NCBI GenBank assembly: GCA_031216915.1 | Contig: CM062296.1 | Coordinates: 61,121,084 to 61,185,083, forward strand | Length of the DNA: 64,000 nt | Origin: Pictodentalium vernedei | Lineage: Eukaryota; Mollusca; Scaphopoda; Dentaliida; Dentaliidae | Direction of reading: 5' to 3' | Part shown: positions 12,166-23,667 of the stretch, piece by piece | How positions within the stretch are numbered: position 1 is the first letter of the stretch | How the letters are laid out: each line of letters begins with the position of its first letter | The notes under the pieces: generated by a model | The model's database searches: none | What the model saw: the letters and a program-made list of their open reading frames with translations, nothing else | Told to the model about the DNA's origin: nothing | Program-made: the position numbers and the translations under genes

Positions 12166-12185
12166 GTGGTGGGGGGGGGGGGGGG

Positions 12186-12975
12186 TGTGGCCACGCAGTC
12201 TTTTTTTCTGTTATTGAGATTTGACGATACACTTTCAACAGGGTCATCTCATGTCAAGACAGTTTTACGTGTGGAAGAGGGCAGAACAGATATATCACTT
12301 GTATGGCTAATATTTGTAGGGGAGGTAAACTAGATTACTGATTAGTGTGGTGTGCCATACTTTTGAACTAAAAATAGTTCCCTGTAAAAAAATGGCTGGA
12401 TCTGTGCATGCAGTGGTCTTTCAAAAATTTAAATTAACATACAATTGAATTTATTTTTTTAAAAGTTATGACTCAACTGTTGTTCGCTAGTGCATATAGA
12501 AAACATATCCTTCAATGTGAGATTCATATTTTGAGTTTTGCTGACAGGAAGTTGACCGTGAGTTAGGGATTTTCAAAAGCATGTTTTTGGTGAGTAAAGT
12601 TTTTTTTTTTTTTTAATTTTTATCACATTTTTGTAATCTATTAGGTAGGAAGCAATCATTCATGTATTAAATAACCATTACTATTGAAAAGTAATGAAAA
12701 ACACATCATGTTTTCCACCTGTCCACTCAAACTACAATATTCAGTTTAGTATCACCTTAACGCATAGTTTTCCATGGTCACATTCCCGAATGTCTAACTC
12801 GACAGGAGACGTCTATCTCCTAAATAGAACACCAGAAAAAAGTAAGAGTAAAAAGACAGAATTCAAGGCATATCAGCTCACAAAATAAAATATAGTTAAC
12901 AGTAAACAAATAGCTGAATAGTGGAGGGATTTGACAGAAAGCTCAAAGCTTATGTTAACTATCTCCCTAAGCCAT
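12186..12975. other. Unassigned sequence
   Basis: No gene or repeat supported. A short ORF at 12694-12888 has no recognisable motif. Confidence 0.4.
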
Positions 12976-12979
12976 TATA

Positions 12980-13120
12980 AATTATCTCGGGCGACATCCA
13001 GGGTACATGGAGATTTAATACCTGGATGTCGATTTTCAACCATGAGGCACATGCCGAATGGTTGAAAAGGAGACATCCAGGTATTAAATCTCCATGTACC
13101 CTGGATGTTGCCCGAGATAA
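12980..13120. mobile_element. Fold-back MITE (GGAGATTTAATACC family), copy 1
   Basis: Arms of about 62 bp: TTATCTCGGGCGACATCCAG, GGTACATGGAGATTTAATAC, CTGGATGTC and their complements, with a central loop near ATGAGGCACATGCCGAATGG. Three other copies share the GGAGATTTAATACC block (13.95, 19.74 and 27.30 kb), and those carry a longer tail. Confidence 0.8.
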
Positions 13121-13860
13121 CGATTTTGTCCCGCCTCCTAACAAAGAAAGATGTAAAATATGATCCCACATTAAGACTCAGGCGACGAAGTTTAAACCCC
13201 ACACTGAGCCTTAGGTTTTGAACCAAAGAGCGAAACAAACGTCACAGCACAAATATAAATAGACCGAGTCTATTTCTGAATAGAAGTGGGTCAGAGTTGT
13301 GTTCAGGTGAGCCGTGTCATACAATTCAAATTCAGTATCAAGTCTTTCTCTGACAAATACTCTCTAAAAAGCCGTACGGCAGTATTATTTGATTTGACGG
13401 TGGATTTAGGCGTGGGTTCAATCCGTTTGCGAACGATGTCTCCATCAGAGTGACAAGCGAAGCGAGCGAGCGAGCGAGCGAGCGAGCGAGAGATTGGCAT
13501 TTTGTATTCTGCTCAAGCGATATCGAAGATAAACAGATGAGTTGCTCCCCTTGATGTTCTCACCGCACAAAGGGCAAAAGTATATTTACGAACCCGTTTC
13601 AATCTGTTCAGTTCTAATCGAATACTACAGCCAACAAGTGCTTCTACTCATAGGGCTGCAACGATGTTTTTTAATTTGTATTGGTATTCTCTACAATACG
13701 ACAATAAGTTGGATATAACTTAACAGTTCTAATAGGAGACTCTGCAATCGATGTGACCCAGTCTGGGTTAAAGGTTATTTTTATCACCAGGATGTTCCTC
13801 GAGTGACAAACGGGGAACAACGGTGCGCGCTCTTATCACCGCATGTTTGAAGGTAGCCGA
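13121..13860. other. Unassigned sequence with a (GCGA)n microsatellite
   Basis: A GCGA tetranucleotide run of about 9 units lies at 13455-13489. The rest shows no gene I can support. Confidence 0.5.
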
Positions 13861-13862
13861 TG

Positions 13863-14612
13863 CCATGGCTATTTGTTTCGGTCACGTTGACCAATCAGAA
13901 AACGCGATGCATACTGATACAGGGACAGGGACAATATAAGTTACCCCCGCCAGCATATATGGTATATGGAGATTTATTTCCCGGATGTCGGCTTTTAAAC
14001 GCCCAGCCACAGGCGAAGCGTTTAAACGAGACATCCAGGTATTAAATCTCCATATACCATACATGTTGGCGGAGACCACATTTTTTGTCCTGTTCGAAAC
14101 ACAATACAAACATAGTGGAAACAAATTTGTGGACACGTTTCTCACACTCCGCATCAGCTGGACCAAACGCGTGAATAATTGTTGTGTTTTTACAAACGCA
14201 GGAGACAACAAATAGAGTTACACCCCTTTCCGTTGGAAACTCGTAAACATGTCGGATCTTTTGTTGAGAGATTTGCTCTTATATTTTATTTTTTTTTATT
14301 TTTCTCAAGTTGTTTAATTCAGTTATTCGACTATTTAATTTATAACAGCAAAATATGATCAAATTGTCAGAAATCTGATGATTTTGTGCCTATTTTCAGG
14401 TTTTTTGGTTCGCTTTTATGTCGAGGCGAGCAAACGCGGTGGCTTTCGTTTAAACCTTATATCCCCGATGTTTCGCGTGCGCTTATACCTTGGATGTTGC
14501 ACGCTCTCATATACCTTGGATGTTGGGTGCACCCTTTGTCATGGCTATTTGTCCATAGCATTCTGACCAATCAAAAGACAGAATTTATCGGGGTATGGGG
14601 CAATTTTAATAG
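13863..14612 (+). mobile_element. Fold-back composite element, copy 2 (about 750 bp)
   Basis: Starts with a 70-bp segment (ATGGCTATTTGT...TGACCAATCA...GACAAT) that recurs, diverged, as a direct repeat at 14540-14612. Between them lie the palindrome (13945-14090, GGTATATGGAGATTTA arms) and a 450-bp tail. The tail also follows the palindrome at 27.5-28.0 kb (shared CAAATTTGTGGACACGTTTC, TAATTTATAACAGCAAAATA, ATACCTTGGATGT). No ORF is conserved. Confidence 0.7.
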
Positions 14613-15200
14613 TTCCAATTGATGATTGATGATGGAGACTTAGAATCAGATGTGTAAAAGTTTGCATCTAAATAATGTCCAGCGTAATTTTGATAAGCTT
14701 TTATATTTGTCAAATGAGAGAAATGGCCTCTTGTAATTCAGTCAAGCTAAATGTTTGAGGAAGCTGCGCCAACTTCATGGAAGGAAAACTCAATGAATCA
14801 ATGATACAAACACCACAAGCTTTCAGAGAAATAATTTTGTTTCACTTCATGGAGAAATCAGACTGTACTGTGCCAGTGTCAATAATATGTCTTAAAATAC
14901 ATTGTTCAACAAATCCTCTTGAATCATGCGCAACTGCTGTGGTACCTGAATGCTCTTTGCAGAAAAGCCATTCCGAAAACCAGTCAAAGTAGATTTTTCT
15001 TTAAAAATATGCTCCCCTTTTCTGTTTTTGTCACACCAAAACACTTTCGACCTGCATGTTTACAAATATAATATCCACAAGCCCGGAGAGCAACTGTAAT
15101 TTGGAATGGGAATTCCTGAATCTCGAGTAGTTTCAAAATCATAAACGATGAATGATACTGTCGGCATTTTGTATACCTTACAGTTGACACTTGGAGTCCG
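14613..15200. other. Unassigned sequence
   Basis: No supported gene or repeat. Confidence 0.4.
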
Positions 15201-15212
15201 GACACTGAATTG

Positions 15213-15557
15213 TTTATTTATTTATTGGGGTTTAAGGTCACATACTTCTGCACAGTGGCTAATCATGACCGCGACAGTTTTATGGGTGGAGGAAGCCGAA
15301 GTACCCGGAGAGAACCACCGAGTAACGGCGAGCAACTGTCAGATCCCCAACATACTGACCCCACACAAGCAGGGTTAGTATTGGTTGAAGACAGGTGCAC
15401 CACGCCTTAGTACACAACGCCACCGTGCCCCCACGTGGGCAATGGGGGTGAAGTGTCTTGCCCAAGGACACAACGCGGTTGCCGCAGGTGGGATTTTAAC
15501 CGAGGGCCTCTCGGCTTGCAGCCTGCAGCTCTACCAACTGAGCCACCGCGCCCCCCT
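15213..15557 (-). mobile_element. tRNA-headed SINE, inverted copy
   Basis: On the minus strand the element begins GGGGGGCGCGGTGGCTCAG and has a box-A/box-B style head (GTGGCTCAGTTGGTAGAGC; GGTTAAAATCCC). The conserved block GTTGTGTCCTTGGGCAAGAC and the shared body follow, ending in CTTAAACCCC plus AATAAATAAATAAAC. It is flanked by GACACTGAATTG (15201-15212) and GACACTGCATTG (15558-15569), a 12-bp target duplication with one mismatch. A polymerase III transcript, non-coding. Confidence 0.88.
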
Positions 15558-15569
15558 GACACTGCATTG

Positions 15570-15885
15570 AGGACTGTTTTTATGTAATAGCGCGCTGTGT
15601 AGGTTCACATTTGTTCCTGTCAAACTTGAACTGCCTCGTTTGCCTAATTCAATTTCTGTAGAAAACAAACGTGCCCAACAATTCTACATTAGTAAATAGA
15701 GATTATTAACATCATTCCTAACCTCTACTGGGATACATGTATGAGTAATGGCGTAAATATATATTAACATTCGACTACATATACAGAATGAAGAGAATGG
15801 ATTTCTACTTAATCGCATCGCCATATATTATCCTCTCGAAAAGTGTTCTCAATTGTTCATAACAAACACAAAAATCTCTTGCAAA
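15570..15885. other. Unassigned sequence
   Basis: AT-rich, no gene or repeat supported. Confidence 0.4.
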
Positions 15886-15889
15886 CTTT

Positions 15890-16880
15890 CACCAGATGGA
15901 CCAAGTGGTGGAACCCGGTGGCCTATATGATGAACATTTACAAGTGTTTCTTATGTCTTGTTCTCAGAAATTTCAAATAGTCACCTAGTGAACAATCTAT
16001 CCCACGGGGATTAAATAATAATCCACCCTCCAAATACAGCTGTCTCAATATACGTATAGTGTTTTCAAGTAAAAAAAATATTCTACGAGTAGGATTAAGA
16101 ATGAAACCGACGAACCTCTGGCGAGTCGGTTTCATTCTTAATTCTTCGAGTAGAATAAATGTTTTACTTGAAAACACTATACGTTTATTTTGTTTATCCC
16201 ATAAATCTTTTTACAGGGCAGTCGCGGCCAAATCGTGCTCTAGTTCGCTACAAAACACAGCGAGAAGTGAGGAGCAGATTGGTTCAATTCGAGCGACTAG
16301 CAAAATTGGCAAAAATGAACAAGACGCAGTAATACATTTCTGTATAAAAATAATTCCTCTTCAAACTTGAGCTAAACTTGCAAAACTACTTTATTATATG
16401 AGCAGTGGGTGGTGCTTTCTACTGGCATTGTGTAATACTTTCAAAAAGATTTAAAGAAACCAAAAATTGAACTATTAATTATGCTAGACAAATGTGGTAG
16501 AGGCCAAAGGTCAACAAGTCCGTCGCTACAAGAGGAATACATTCTTTCAGTGTTAAACCTATGGGGAAAATTTATCACCCTACTAGGTGAATAAAGCAAA
16601 AAAATATCCAAGGCTTTTATTGTTCAAATAAACAGCCATTTATGGGATAAATTTTCTTTCCATTTGATCGATTCAGTTCGTGAATTCACTACCGACCTGG
16701 CTAATGGGACATTATATTTTTCATTGCACAGTGCAAATGCTCTTGTATATTCCAGACTACTTCATTCGTATGCACAAAGTCGCGCACTAACCAACGAGCA
16801 TTTTCTGCACTACTTGTGACAGGACTTCCAGTTTCAAATGTAATACTGAGGTTTAGCTTTGAATAATTGATTACAATATT
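15890..16880 (+). repeat. Diverged interspersed repeat, copy 2, split by insertions
   Basis: The halves at 15.89-16.04 and 16.65-16.88 kb match 121-460. The intervening part comprises a palindrome (16043-16192) and a 459-bp segment whose ends are a perfect 14-bp inverted repeat, TTTATCCCATAAAT at 16193-16206 and its complement at 16638-16651. Confidence 0.6.
16043..16192. repeat. Palindrome, about 68-bp arms
   Basis: Arms contain ATACGTATAGTGTTTTCAAG, TAGGATTAAGAATGAAACCG and their complements, around CGAACCTCTGGCGAG. Confidence 0.8.
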
Positions 16881-16979
16881 TACATTTTTGTTAAATCCAT
16901 CATAAATGTGTTCATCATTTCCTGCATAAATGGCCATTTTACATATTTGACTGACAAGTTTTTATTTCGACTGCGTGTT

Positions 16980-17227
16980 TTAACCCTTTACCTAACATGA
17001 AAAACAGGCGACACTTCCAAAAGACATTATTAAAAAAATATTTTTTTAAAAAACTTTTTGTCTCAAAAAATAGGTTATGACTCCTCATTGGGATGAGCTC
17101 GTTCCAACGAGGGGCTCATAACCTACGTTTTTAAGACAAAAAATGAAAAAAAAATAATAAAAATTAACAGGTGATTTTTGAGAATAGCGTTGGCCGGTTT
17201 TGGCCGTTACGTTAGGTAAAGGTTTAA
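16980..17227 (+). mobile_element. piggyBac-type MITE, copy A (variant core)
   Basis: Bounded by TTAA. Left end CCCTTTACCTAACA, right end CGTTAGGTAAAGG. The centre is a hairpin, GGTTATGACTCCTCATTGGG...CGAGGGGCTCATAACC. It differs from copies B-F in having TTTTTGTCTCAAAAA next to the hairpin, a feature shared with the relic at 59.7 kb. Confidence 0.8.
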
Positions 17228-18480
17228 GAAAGTGATTTTTAAAGAAGGTTGGACTTACAAACAAGCTGTTACAAATGTACATGTGACATTGAATGGAGAT
17301 TGTGAATGAAATATAATAACAATAAATTTGTCTTTTTGTTTCGAAAGTTTACCATGGTCTGTACACGCACCGGTGATAGTTCAACTAAATGACATAAAAG
17401 AGGACGTCCCATCCCAACATGATGGTATCCATACCATCGATTAGACGGAGTGTAGCAGTCAGCCTTCCTCCACCCCCACCGCCCCCCCCCCCCCCCCCGC
17501 AATCACAACCTGTGTAGGCTATAATTCGTCTGGACATTGATGAACCTCTCACCGCATGGTGTAGTGCCATACGTCTGGTATGGGTCAAAGTTCATGTATG
17601 CCTTGCCTCCGGGCGGTTCGGCAAACAGCTGACAATTGTATAAAAATTACCTTCTGATTTGTGACTACTAAATGGCTTACACCAAACAAGACAAATTTAA
17701 TTAGAATGACTATATAACCCCATTTATTTTGAGGTTTACAGCAAAAATGTATATGAAAAGGGTATTTTGAAGTGTAACTTTATTTTCCAAGAATCAAAAA
17801 CGATCTGTTTTGACATATGTTATTTATTATAAACCATCTCCAAAAACTAAAAATATCACACTCCAGTTTGTATCTTGTACCATATAACAAAAAACTTTTT
17901 AATCATTTTTTTTTCAAATTGCTCTTTATTTATACTCTTCATAATTGTGAGGAACATTTTCAGTTCATCAACGATAGGGCGTGGAGAAGACCTAGTATTG
18001 AACTGAGAATTTTGTAGTGCCTGGTATTGGAGCATAGCAAACACAGCCATTGGGACATGCATGCCTTTCTCTATTGTTAAACCCAAGCTTGCAAAACGCA
18101 CAATAGCAGTGACGTCCAAAAAGCCCAGTAATTGAAGTGATGGTGTCAAAATGGTGGTGATGGTGGTAAAACTGAAAAAATGTACTACTTTTTGTAGTTT
18201 GAGGTGGATGAAATAAAAAAAAACAGTTTTAGCATACTGTGGGCGTACTTTATGACATATACTACTCAAATTTTGCTTAGCAACAAGAGTATTCAACTAC
18301 CTGTTTTACATTTTAGTTGAAATATTGTAATGAAAAGTATATATACTTTTTATTTAATTATATCTTAAATGATGTAAGTACAGAAATTAAGATTTTATTT
18401 GTGTTTGACATTATTTTTTAGCTTTAGAATACGATAACCATGGAAAATGGATAATATCGGTAAAAGTGGACGGAGCGAAC
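17228..18480. other. AT-rich sequence with a poly-C run; no firm gene
   Basis: A C-homopolymer lies near 17480-17498. A 146-codon minus-strand ORF (18296-17856) has no motif I recognise, no flanking signals and an AT-rich lysine/phenylalanine-heavy C-terminus, so I leave it uncalled. Confidence 0.4.
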
Positions 18481-18485
18481 AGGTG

Positions 18486-19045
18486 TTTGTTCAATATCGA
18501 GTATGAGATCCATTACTGTTAATTACAGCTTGACAACGCCTTCTCAGTCTCATGATCCCAATCAGTTTCCTGGTGGTCCTTTGTGGGATGTTGTTCCATT
18601 CTTGGACCAGCATGGCACCAAGCTTCTGGACAGTTCTTGGCTGGACTGGACGGGCTGAAATTGGAAGCTGCAACTCATTCCAGACATGTTCGATTGGACT
18701 GAGGTCAGGGGATCTTGCTGGCCATTCCATACACTCAATCCCCTCCCTCTGTCGGTACTCCCCGACAGCATGGGCAACATGTGGACTGGCATTATCGTCC
18801 ATCAGAATGAATCTATCACCCACTGCACCCGCATACAATCTGAAATGGACATCCAGGATCTCATCAATATACCGCTGTGTTGTCAACGTACCAGGTTCAA
18901 GGACACAGAGCTCTGTACCTCCATCCCTGTTGATGCTGCCACAGACCATGATTGACCCTCTACCATATCGGCCAAATTCAGCAATGTTGGTTGCATTGAA
19001 TCGTTCTCCTGGTCTTCCCCATACCCTATAAGGGTGGCGATTCAA
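18486..19045 (-). pseudogene. Tc1-like transposase fragment (C-terminal two thirds)
   Basis: A 184-codon open stretch on the minus strand encodes the later part of a Tc1-family DDE transposase. RVWGRPGERF and GSIMVCGSI are followed by the second catalytic Asp in ILMDDNASPHVAHAV and the third acidic position in SPDLSPIEHVWNEL, ending at a stop at 18491. The helix-turn-helix region and the segment with the first catalytic Asp are absent: sequence homology stops near 19045 and unrelated DNA follows. No intact inverted termini were found. It is a different family from the element at 1.2-2.7 kb, whose LSPIEHVWDMF block has another context. Non-functional by truncation. Confidence 0.85.
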
Positions 19046-19240
19046 ATTCCTCCCGATGGAATTTCCTTTTGCTCCAATCGCCTATCGATGTCATATGCAA
19101 CCGCACAGACAAGCTAAACTTTTCAGCCCAGAAGATACTTATTGTAAGATTTCGATATGTATGGCTCTTTCTGGGCCGAACATTTAAACGAGTTTTTCTT
19201 TGAAGATGAAACGGTTCGGGTGTATAAAACTGTCTAAAAT

Positions 19241-19860
19241 ACCTGGTCCCTATATCCCGATATATTCGGTCTTTTGATTGGTCAAAATGCCTTGGACAAA
19301 TAGCCATGGCAAAGGATGCACCCAACATCCAAGGTATATGAGAGCGTTGCATATCCGGGGTATAAGCGCACGCGAAACAACGGGGGTATAAGGTTTAAAC
19401 GAAAGCTTTCCGATTGCTCGCCTCGAAATAAAAAAAAAAAATTCAATCATAAAAATAAAATAAGTGCAAATAGTTCGTCCCATGAGTACCAATGTGTTCT
19501 ATGTGCCAGTAGGCACATAAAACACATTGGAGCTCAGGGGACGAGATTTCTACAAAGTATTGTTTACTCGTTTCCTTAACCACGCAAGGGATGTAACTCT
19601 ATCTGTTGTCTTCTGTGATTACAAAAACAAAATAATTATCGCGAATTTGGCCGAAGTGATTGTGGAGCTGATAAATGCGTTCACAAATTTGTTTCTACTA
19701 TGCTTGTATTGTGTTTCAAACGTAAAAACGTTATCCCGCCAACATGTATGGTATATGGAGATTTAATACCGGTATGTCTCATTTAACCACATGTGGCTCG
19801 GTGTTTAAAAACCGACATTCAGGTATTAAATCACCATATACCATACATGTTGGTGGAGTT
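19241..19860 (-). mobile_element. Fold-back composite element, copy 3 (inverted, rearranged)
   Basis: Minus-strand counterpart of the 13.86 and 27.30 kb copies. The tail end is at 19241-19420 (GGTCTTTTGATTGGTCA, CAAATAGCCATGGCA, CATCCAAGGTATATGAGA) and the palindrome at 19735-19855 (CATGTATGGTATATGGAGAT arms). The middle holds a small hairpin at 19489-19530 (CCAATGTGTTCTATGTGCC and complement). Confidence 0.65.
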
Positions 19861-20082
19861 AACTTATATTATTTTTCCAGTTTATCAATAAAGTTCGTCA
19901 TCTCTATTACAATTTGCACAAAAATAATTCCTAAGTTTGTTTCTTTTCATTCCTAAAATCTACGATATTCGATGACACCCTTCCATCGTTCATCAAGAAT
20001 CAATCGACTTGTGACATAGTAAACACTGCATCCTCCAGAATCTGTGACAAAAAAAATCAAGTCCGCTTCTCGGAAGTGTCTA

Positions 20083-20110
20083 TTTGCCACCCGTGTGGCA
20101 AATAGCTATT
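20083..20110. repeat. Isolated TTTGCCACCC palindrome
   Basis: CTATTTGCCACCCGTGTGGCAAATAG, an inverted repeat with the same core as the 45-bp array at 23.67-24.01 kb. It sits just left of the 20.3-21.0 kb array. Confidence 0.7.
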
Positions 20111-20289
20111 CCTCATTATTATTTCAGTAACAGGCGAGATTTAGTTTCGAGATGCGGTAACACAACATTTCGGGGCACATTCAGCTAGTTTGGTCTTTAA
20201 CAAAATGGATGGAGTGGGGGTGGGACGAGAGGATGGTAAATAGCGATTTTAAGGAATATTGTAGACTTTACCCTTGTTCGGAGCACTGA

Positions 20290-21022
20290 AGGTATGAGTT
20301 TGGGTTACCAGGAATGTCAAAAGAGGATGGCAAATATTGCTAAAAAACAAAAGAGGGTGGGGAATAAAAATAATACTGAAAGGTGGTGTCAAATAACCAA
20401 ACAAATTAATCATAAAAAGGGGTAGCCAATAATGGTAACGACCAAAAGGAAGTTGCAAATAAAGATTATAGTCAAAAGGGGATGGCAAATAATGATAACA
20501 ATGAAAATAAGGTGGCAAATAAAGATAATACTGAAAAGGGGGGTGGCAAATAAGTATAATAATCAAAAGGGGTGCCAAATAATGATAATAATCAAAAGAA
20601 GGTGACAGATAAAGATTATAGTCAAAGAGGATGGCAAACAATGAAAATAGGGTGCCAAATAAGGTAATACTGGAACGGGGGTAGCAAATAACTATAATAA
20701 TGAAAACGGGTGCCAAATAATAGTAACAATCAAAAGGTGGTGGCAAATAAATATTATAGTCAAAGGGGGAGGGGGTGGCAAATAAAGATAATAATGAAAA
20801 GGGGTGGCAAATACCATTAATAATCAAAAGGAGTGGCAAGTAACAATAATAATCAAAAATGGGTGGGGAATAATGATAATAATCAAAGGGGATGGCAAAT
20901 AAAGATAATAATGAAAAGGGTGGCAAATACCATTAACAATCAAAAAGGTGTGGCAAATAACAATAATATTCAAAAATGGGCGCGCAAAAATGATAATAAT
21001 CAAAGGGGTGGCAAATAATATA
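20290..21022 (+). repeat. About 30-bp minisatellite, GGTGGCAAATAA orientation
   Basis: Roughly two dozen units of GGGGTGGCAAATAAAGATAA plus TAATCAAAA, varying in length from about 26 to 36 bp. Long minus-strand ORFs here (for example 20926-20249) are an effect of the repeat. A half-palindrome ACTGCCACCCGGATGGCAAA at 21069-21088 marks the right edge, where the orientation flips. Confidence 0.85.
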
Positions 21023-21089
21023 AGCCCTGAAAGATATTGAGAAATAATCATTTTTCATAATTTTAGCAAACTGCCACCCGGATGGCAAA

Positions 21090-21464
21090 TACTGATTTCA
21101 TGCACTGGCGAAATAAAGGTTGAGGTCATGTTATCACAGCTTTACTGGTTACATTCATTCATGTTTCCTAAAGTCCAAGAACAGGTGTGTGGCGTACCCC
21201 GAAAACCGATTTGTCAAGTAAGCCATCTGTGTATTTAATTAGAAAGAAAAAAGTGAACGTGCAATAAAATTGATCACTTTAATGGAGCAGAATCTCAATA
21301 GTGGCCTGCAACGCTGATTAGCACTTATCGCGTCTGAAACAACGATCTTGTCCGATAAGCTTCAAACAAAAGACACTCGTGTATCTGTCCAAGGTAATCG
21401 GTCATCTAATTTTATGGCTGTTAGTGTCGATGATCTTCTAATCACAAGCAGCATACATGTAGTG
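21090..21464. other. Non-repetitive spacer between opposed arrays
   Basis: No gene or repeat supported. It separates the forward array from the reverse-oriented arrays. Confidence 0.5.
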
Positions 21465-22110
21465 CCTTAATCTTTATTTGCCATCCCTTTTGATTTTGAT
21501 CATTATTTGCCACACTTTTTGATTATTATTTATTTGCCTCCCGTTTTCAGTATTATCTTTATTTGCCAACACTTTTTGATCGTTATCCTTATTTGCCATC
21601 CCCTTATGCTGTTGATCATTATTGCAGCTCCTTTTGATTATTAACAGCAATTCCCATCACTTATTAGCTTTTTTTGCCATACTCTTTGGTCACTAACTTT
21701 ATTTGCCACCCCTTTCTCATTTTGATCATTTATTTCCACCCCCTTTGATCATTAGCATTATTTCCCAACCACTTTTAAATATTATTATTTGCAACCCCTT
21801 TTTGATTTTTAACAGTAGTTTCCACCCCGTTTGATTATTATGTTTCTGTGTCAGCACCTTTTGATCATTAGCCTTATTTGCCACCCCTTTTGATTTTGAT
21901 GAGTATCTCTCCCCCGATTATTATCATTATTCTCCAACCACTTTTGATTATTATTATTTTCTACTCCCTTTAGATTATTAACAGTAGGTTCCATCCTTTT
22001 CATCATTATCTTTCTTTGCCATGACTTTTGACCCCCTTTCCCAATTATTAACATCATTCCTCACCCACGTTTAATTATTATCATCATTTGCAATCCTTTT
22101 TAATTATTAA

Positions 22111-22644
22111 TAGGGCTGTCACGATTTTTTAATTTAGGAATCGATTAATCGTCGTAAATAATCGATGATAATCGATTGATCGTACCTAGATGGCTCCCAT
22201 CTCCTTCTCTTTGAAGTGGATAAAAATGAAGTTGAAGTCAGTTGTCCTACCTCAAGTAAACAACGAAGACGATCCTCTTTTAGTTACATTCAAAGCTTTG
22301 ATGTTCTGGACTTTTGAACCGTCAGTGTAATAATCAAGACCGGTCGGCAGTTGCGAACTTCGCAACTGCCGACCGGTCTTCATTATTACACTGACGGTTC
22401 AAAAGTTCAGAACATCAAAGCTTTGATGAATGTACCTGAAAGACAAATGCTTCCAATAGCTTCTTGGGGTTTAACATCGATGTTCTTAACTCTTTACCTT
22501 TAGAAACAATAGTTTTTTCAACATATTTTCTTTTAATTATTAAACGTCTAAAACGGGATATAATTTACCGATTATTCGACAACGAAAAAATACTAATCGA
22601 TTTCGCCGTGACCGATCAACAATCGATTAATCGTGACAGCCCTA
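22111..22644 (+). mobile_element. hAT-type MITE, copy 1, with intact target duplication
   Basis: Termini TAGGGCTGTCACGATT and AATCGTGACAGCCCTA. Flanks are the perfect 8-bp duplication ATTATTAA (22103-22110 and 22645-22652), the length made by hAT transposases, though the TA-rich minisatellite weakens this single case. The core is a long hairpin at about 22285-22440 (GACCGGTCGGCAGTTGCGAA at the apex). No coding capacity. The near-identical inverted copy at 24.76 kb has an unambiguous duplication. Confidence 0.9.
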
Positions 22645-22914
22645 ATTATTAATAGTATTTTCTACCCTTTTTCAATATTATCTGTATTTGCCATCCCCTT
22701 TTGATCATTATCCTAACTTGCCATCCCCGTTTGATTATTAAAATTATTTGCAACCCCTTTTCAGTATAATCTTTATTTGCCACCCCTTTTTGAATGTTAT
22801 CACTATTTGCCATCATCTGTGATTATTATCATTATCCCCCACCCACCTTTTGATTATTATTATTTTGCACACCCTTTTTATTATTAACGGGGAATTTGCC
22901 ACCCCTTTTCATTA

Positions 22915-23164
22915 TTAACCCTCTACCCAACGCAGACGATATCAACATTTATTATTTTAAATATCATTTTTTTAAAATTTTCAAAATATTTCAAAAAAAC
23001 ATATCGTGTGACCCCTCGTTGGAACGAGCTCGGCGAGATCGTTCCAACGAGGGGGACATGTGATATGGTTTTGTTGAATTTTTTGGAAAAATAATATTTT
23101 TTCAACTGCTGAATTTGCATATTACACGGGCGGATGCGGGCGATTCGTTAGGTAAAGGGTTGAC
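22915..23164 (+). mobile_element. piggyBac-type MITE, copy B
   Basis: Left TTAACCCTCTACCCAACGCAGACG, right GATTCGTTAGGTAAAGGGTTGA. The hairpin core carries GTTGGAACGAGCTCGG and CGTTCCAACGAG. Inserted in the TTTGCC minisatellite. Confidence 0.88.
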
Positions 23165-23667
23165 AGTAGTGTCCACCCCTTTTCATTATTATCTTCATTT
23201 TCCATCCACTTGTCATCGTTATCCTTATTTTGATTGTTATGGTTATTTTCCACCCCATTCTCAGTAATGTCATCTTGCCACCCCCTTTTGATTACTATCA
23301 TTATTTGCCACCCATTTAATTAGCATCTTTTTTTACCGACCCCTTTCGATTGTTATTATTATTTGCCATTCTTTTTTATTCTTCGTGTTAGTTACCACCC
23401 CCTTTGATTAACATTATTTGCCGCCCGCTTTTGACTTTTATTGTAGTTTGCCGCTCCCTTTGATTTCTACCATTATTTGCCCTCATTGATTGCTATTATT
23501 ATTTGCTATCTGTTTTGATTATTATCACTTTGACACCCTTTTTCGTTTTTAATTGCATTTGCTAACCCCTTGTGATTTTTATCGTAGTTTGCCACCCCTT
23601 TTTATTACTATTGTTATTAGCGACCCCCTGTGTTCATTATTGTTATTTGCCACCCCCTTTTGATTGA

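Noticed and set aside
13863..14612. A small LTR retrotransposon, because of 70-bp direct terminal repeats
   Set aside because: Repeats are short and diverged, with no TG...CA ends, primer-binding site or polypurine tract.
17856..18296. 146-codon minus-strand ORF
   Set aside because: No motif recognised and no supporting context. A homology search would decide; a significant hit would restore it.
18552..19031. 159-codon plus-strand ORF
   Set aside because: Shadow of the Tc1-like transposase fragment on the other strand.
20249..20926. 225-codon minus-strand ORF rich in Tyr, Pro and Phe
   Set aside because: By-product of the TTTGCC minisatellite; unit length varies and the frame is not kept in the reverse-oriented array.
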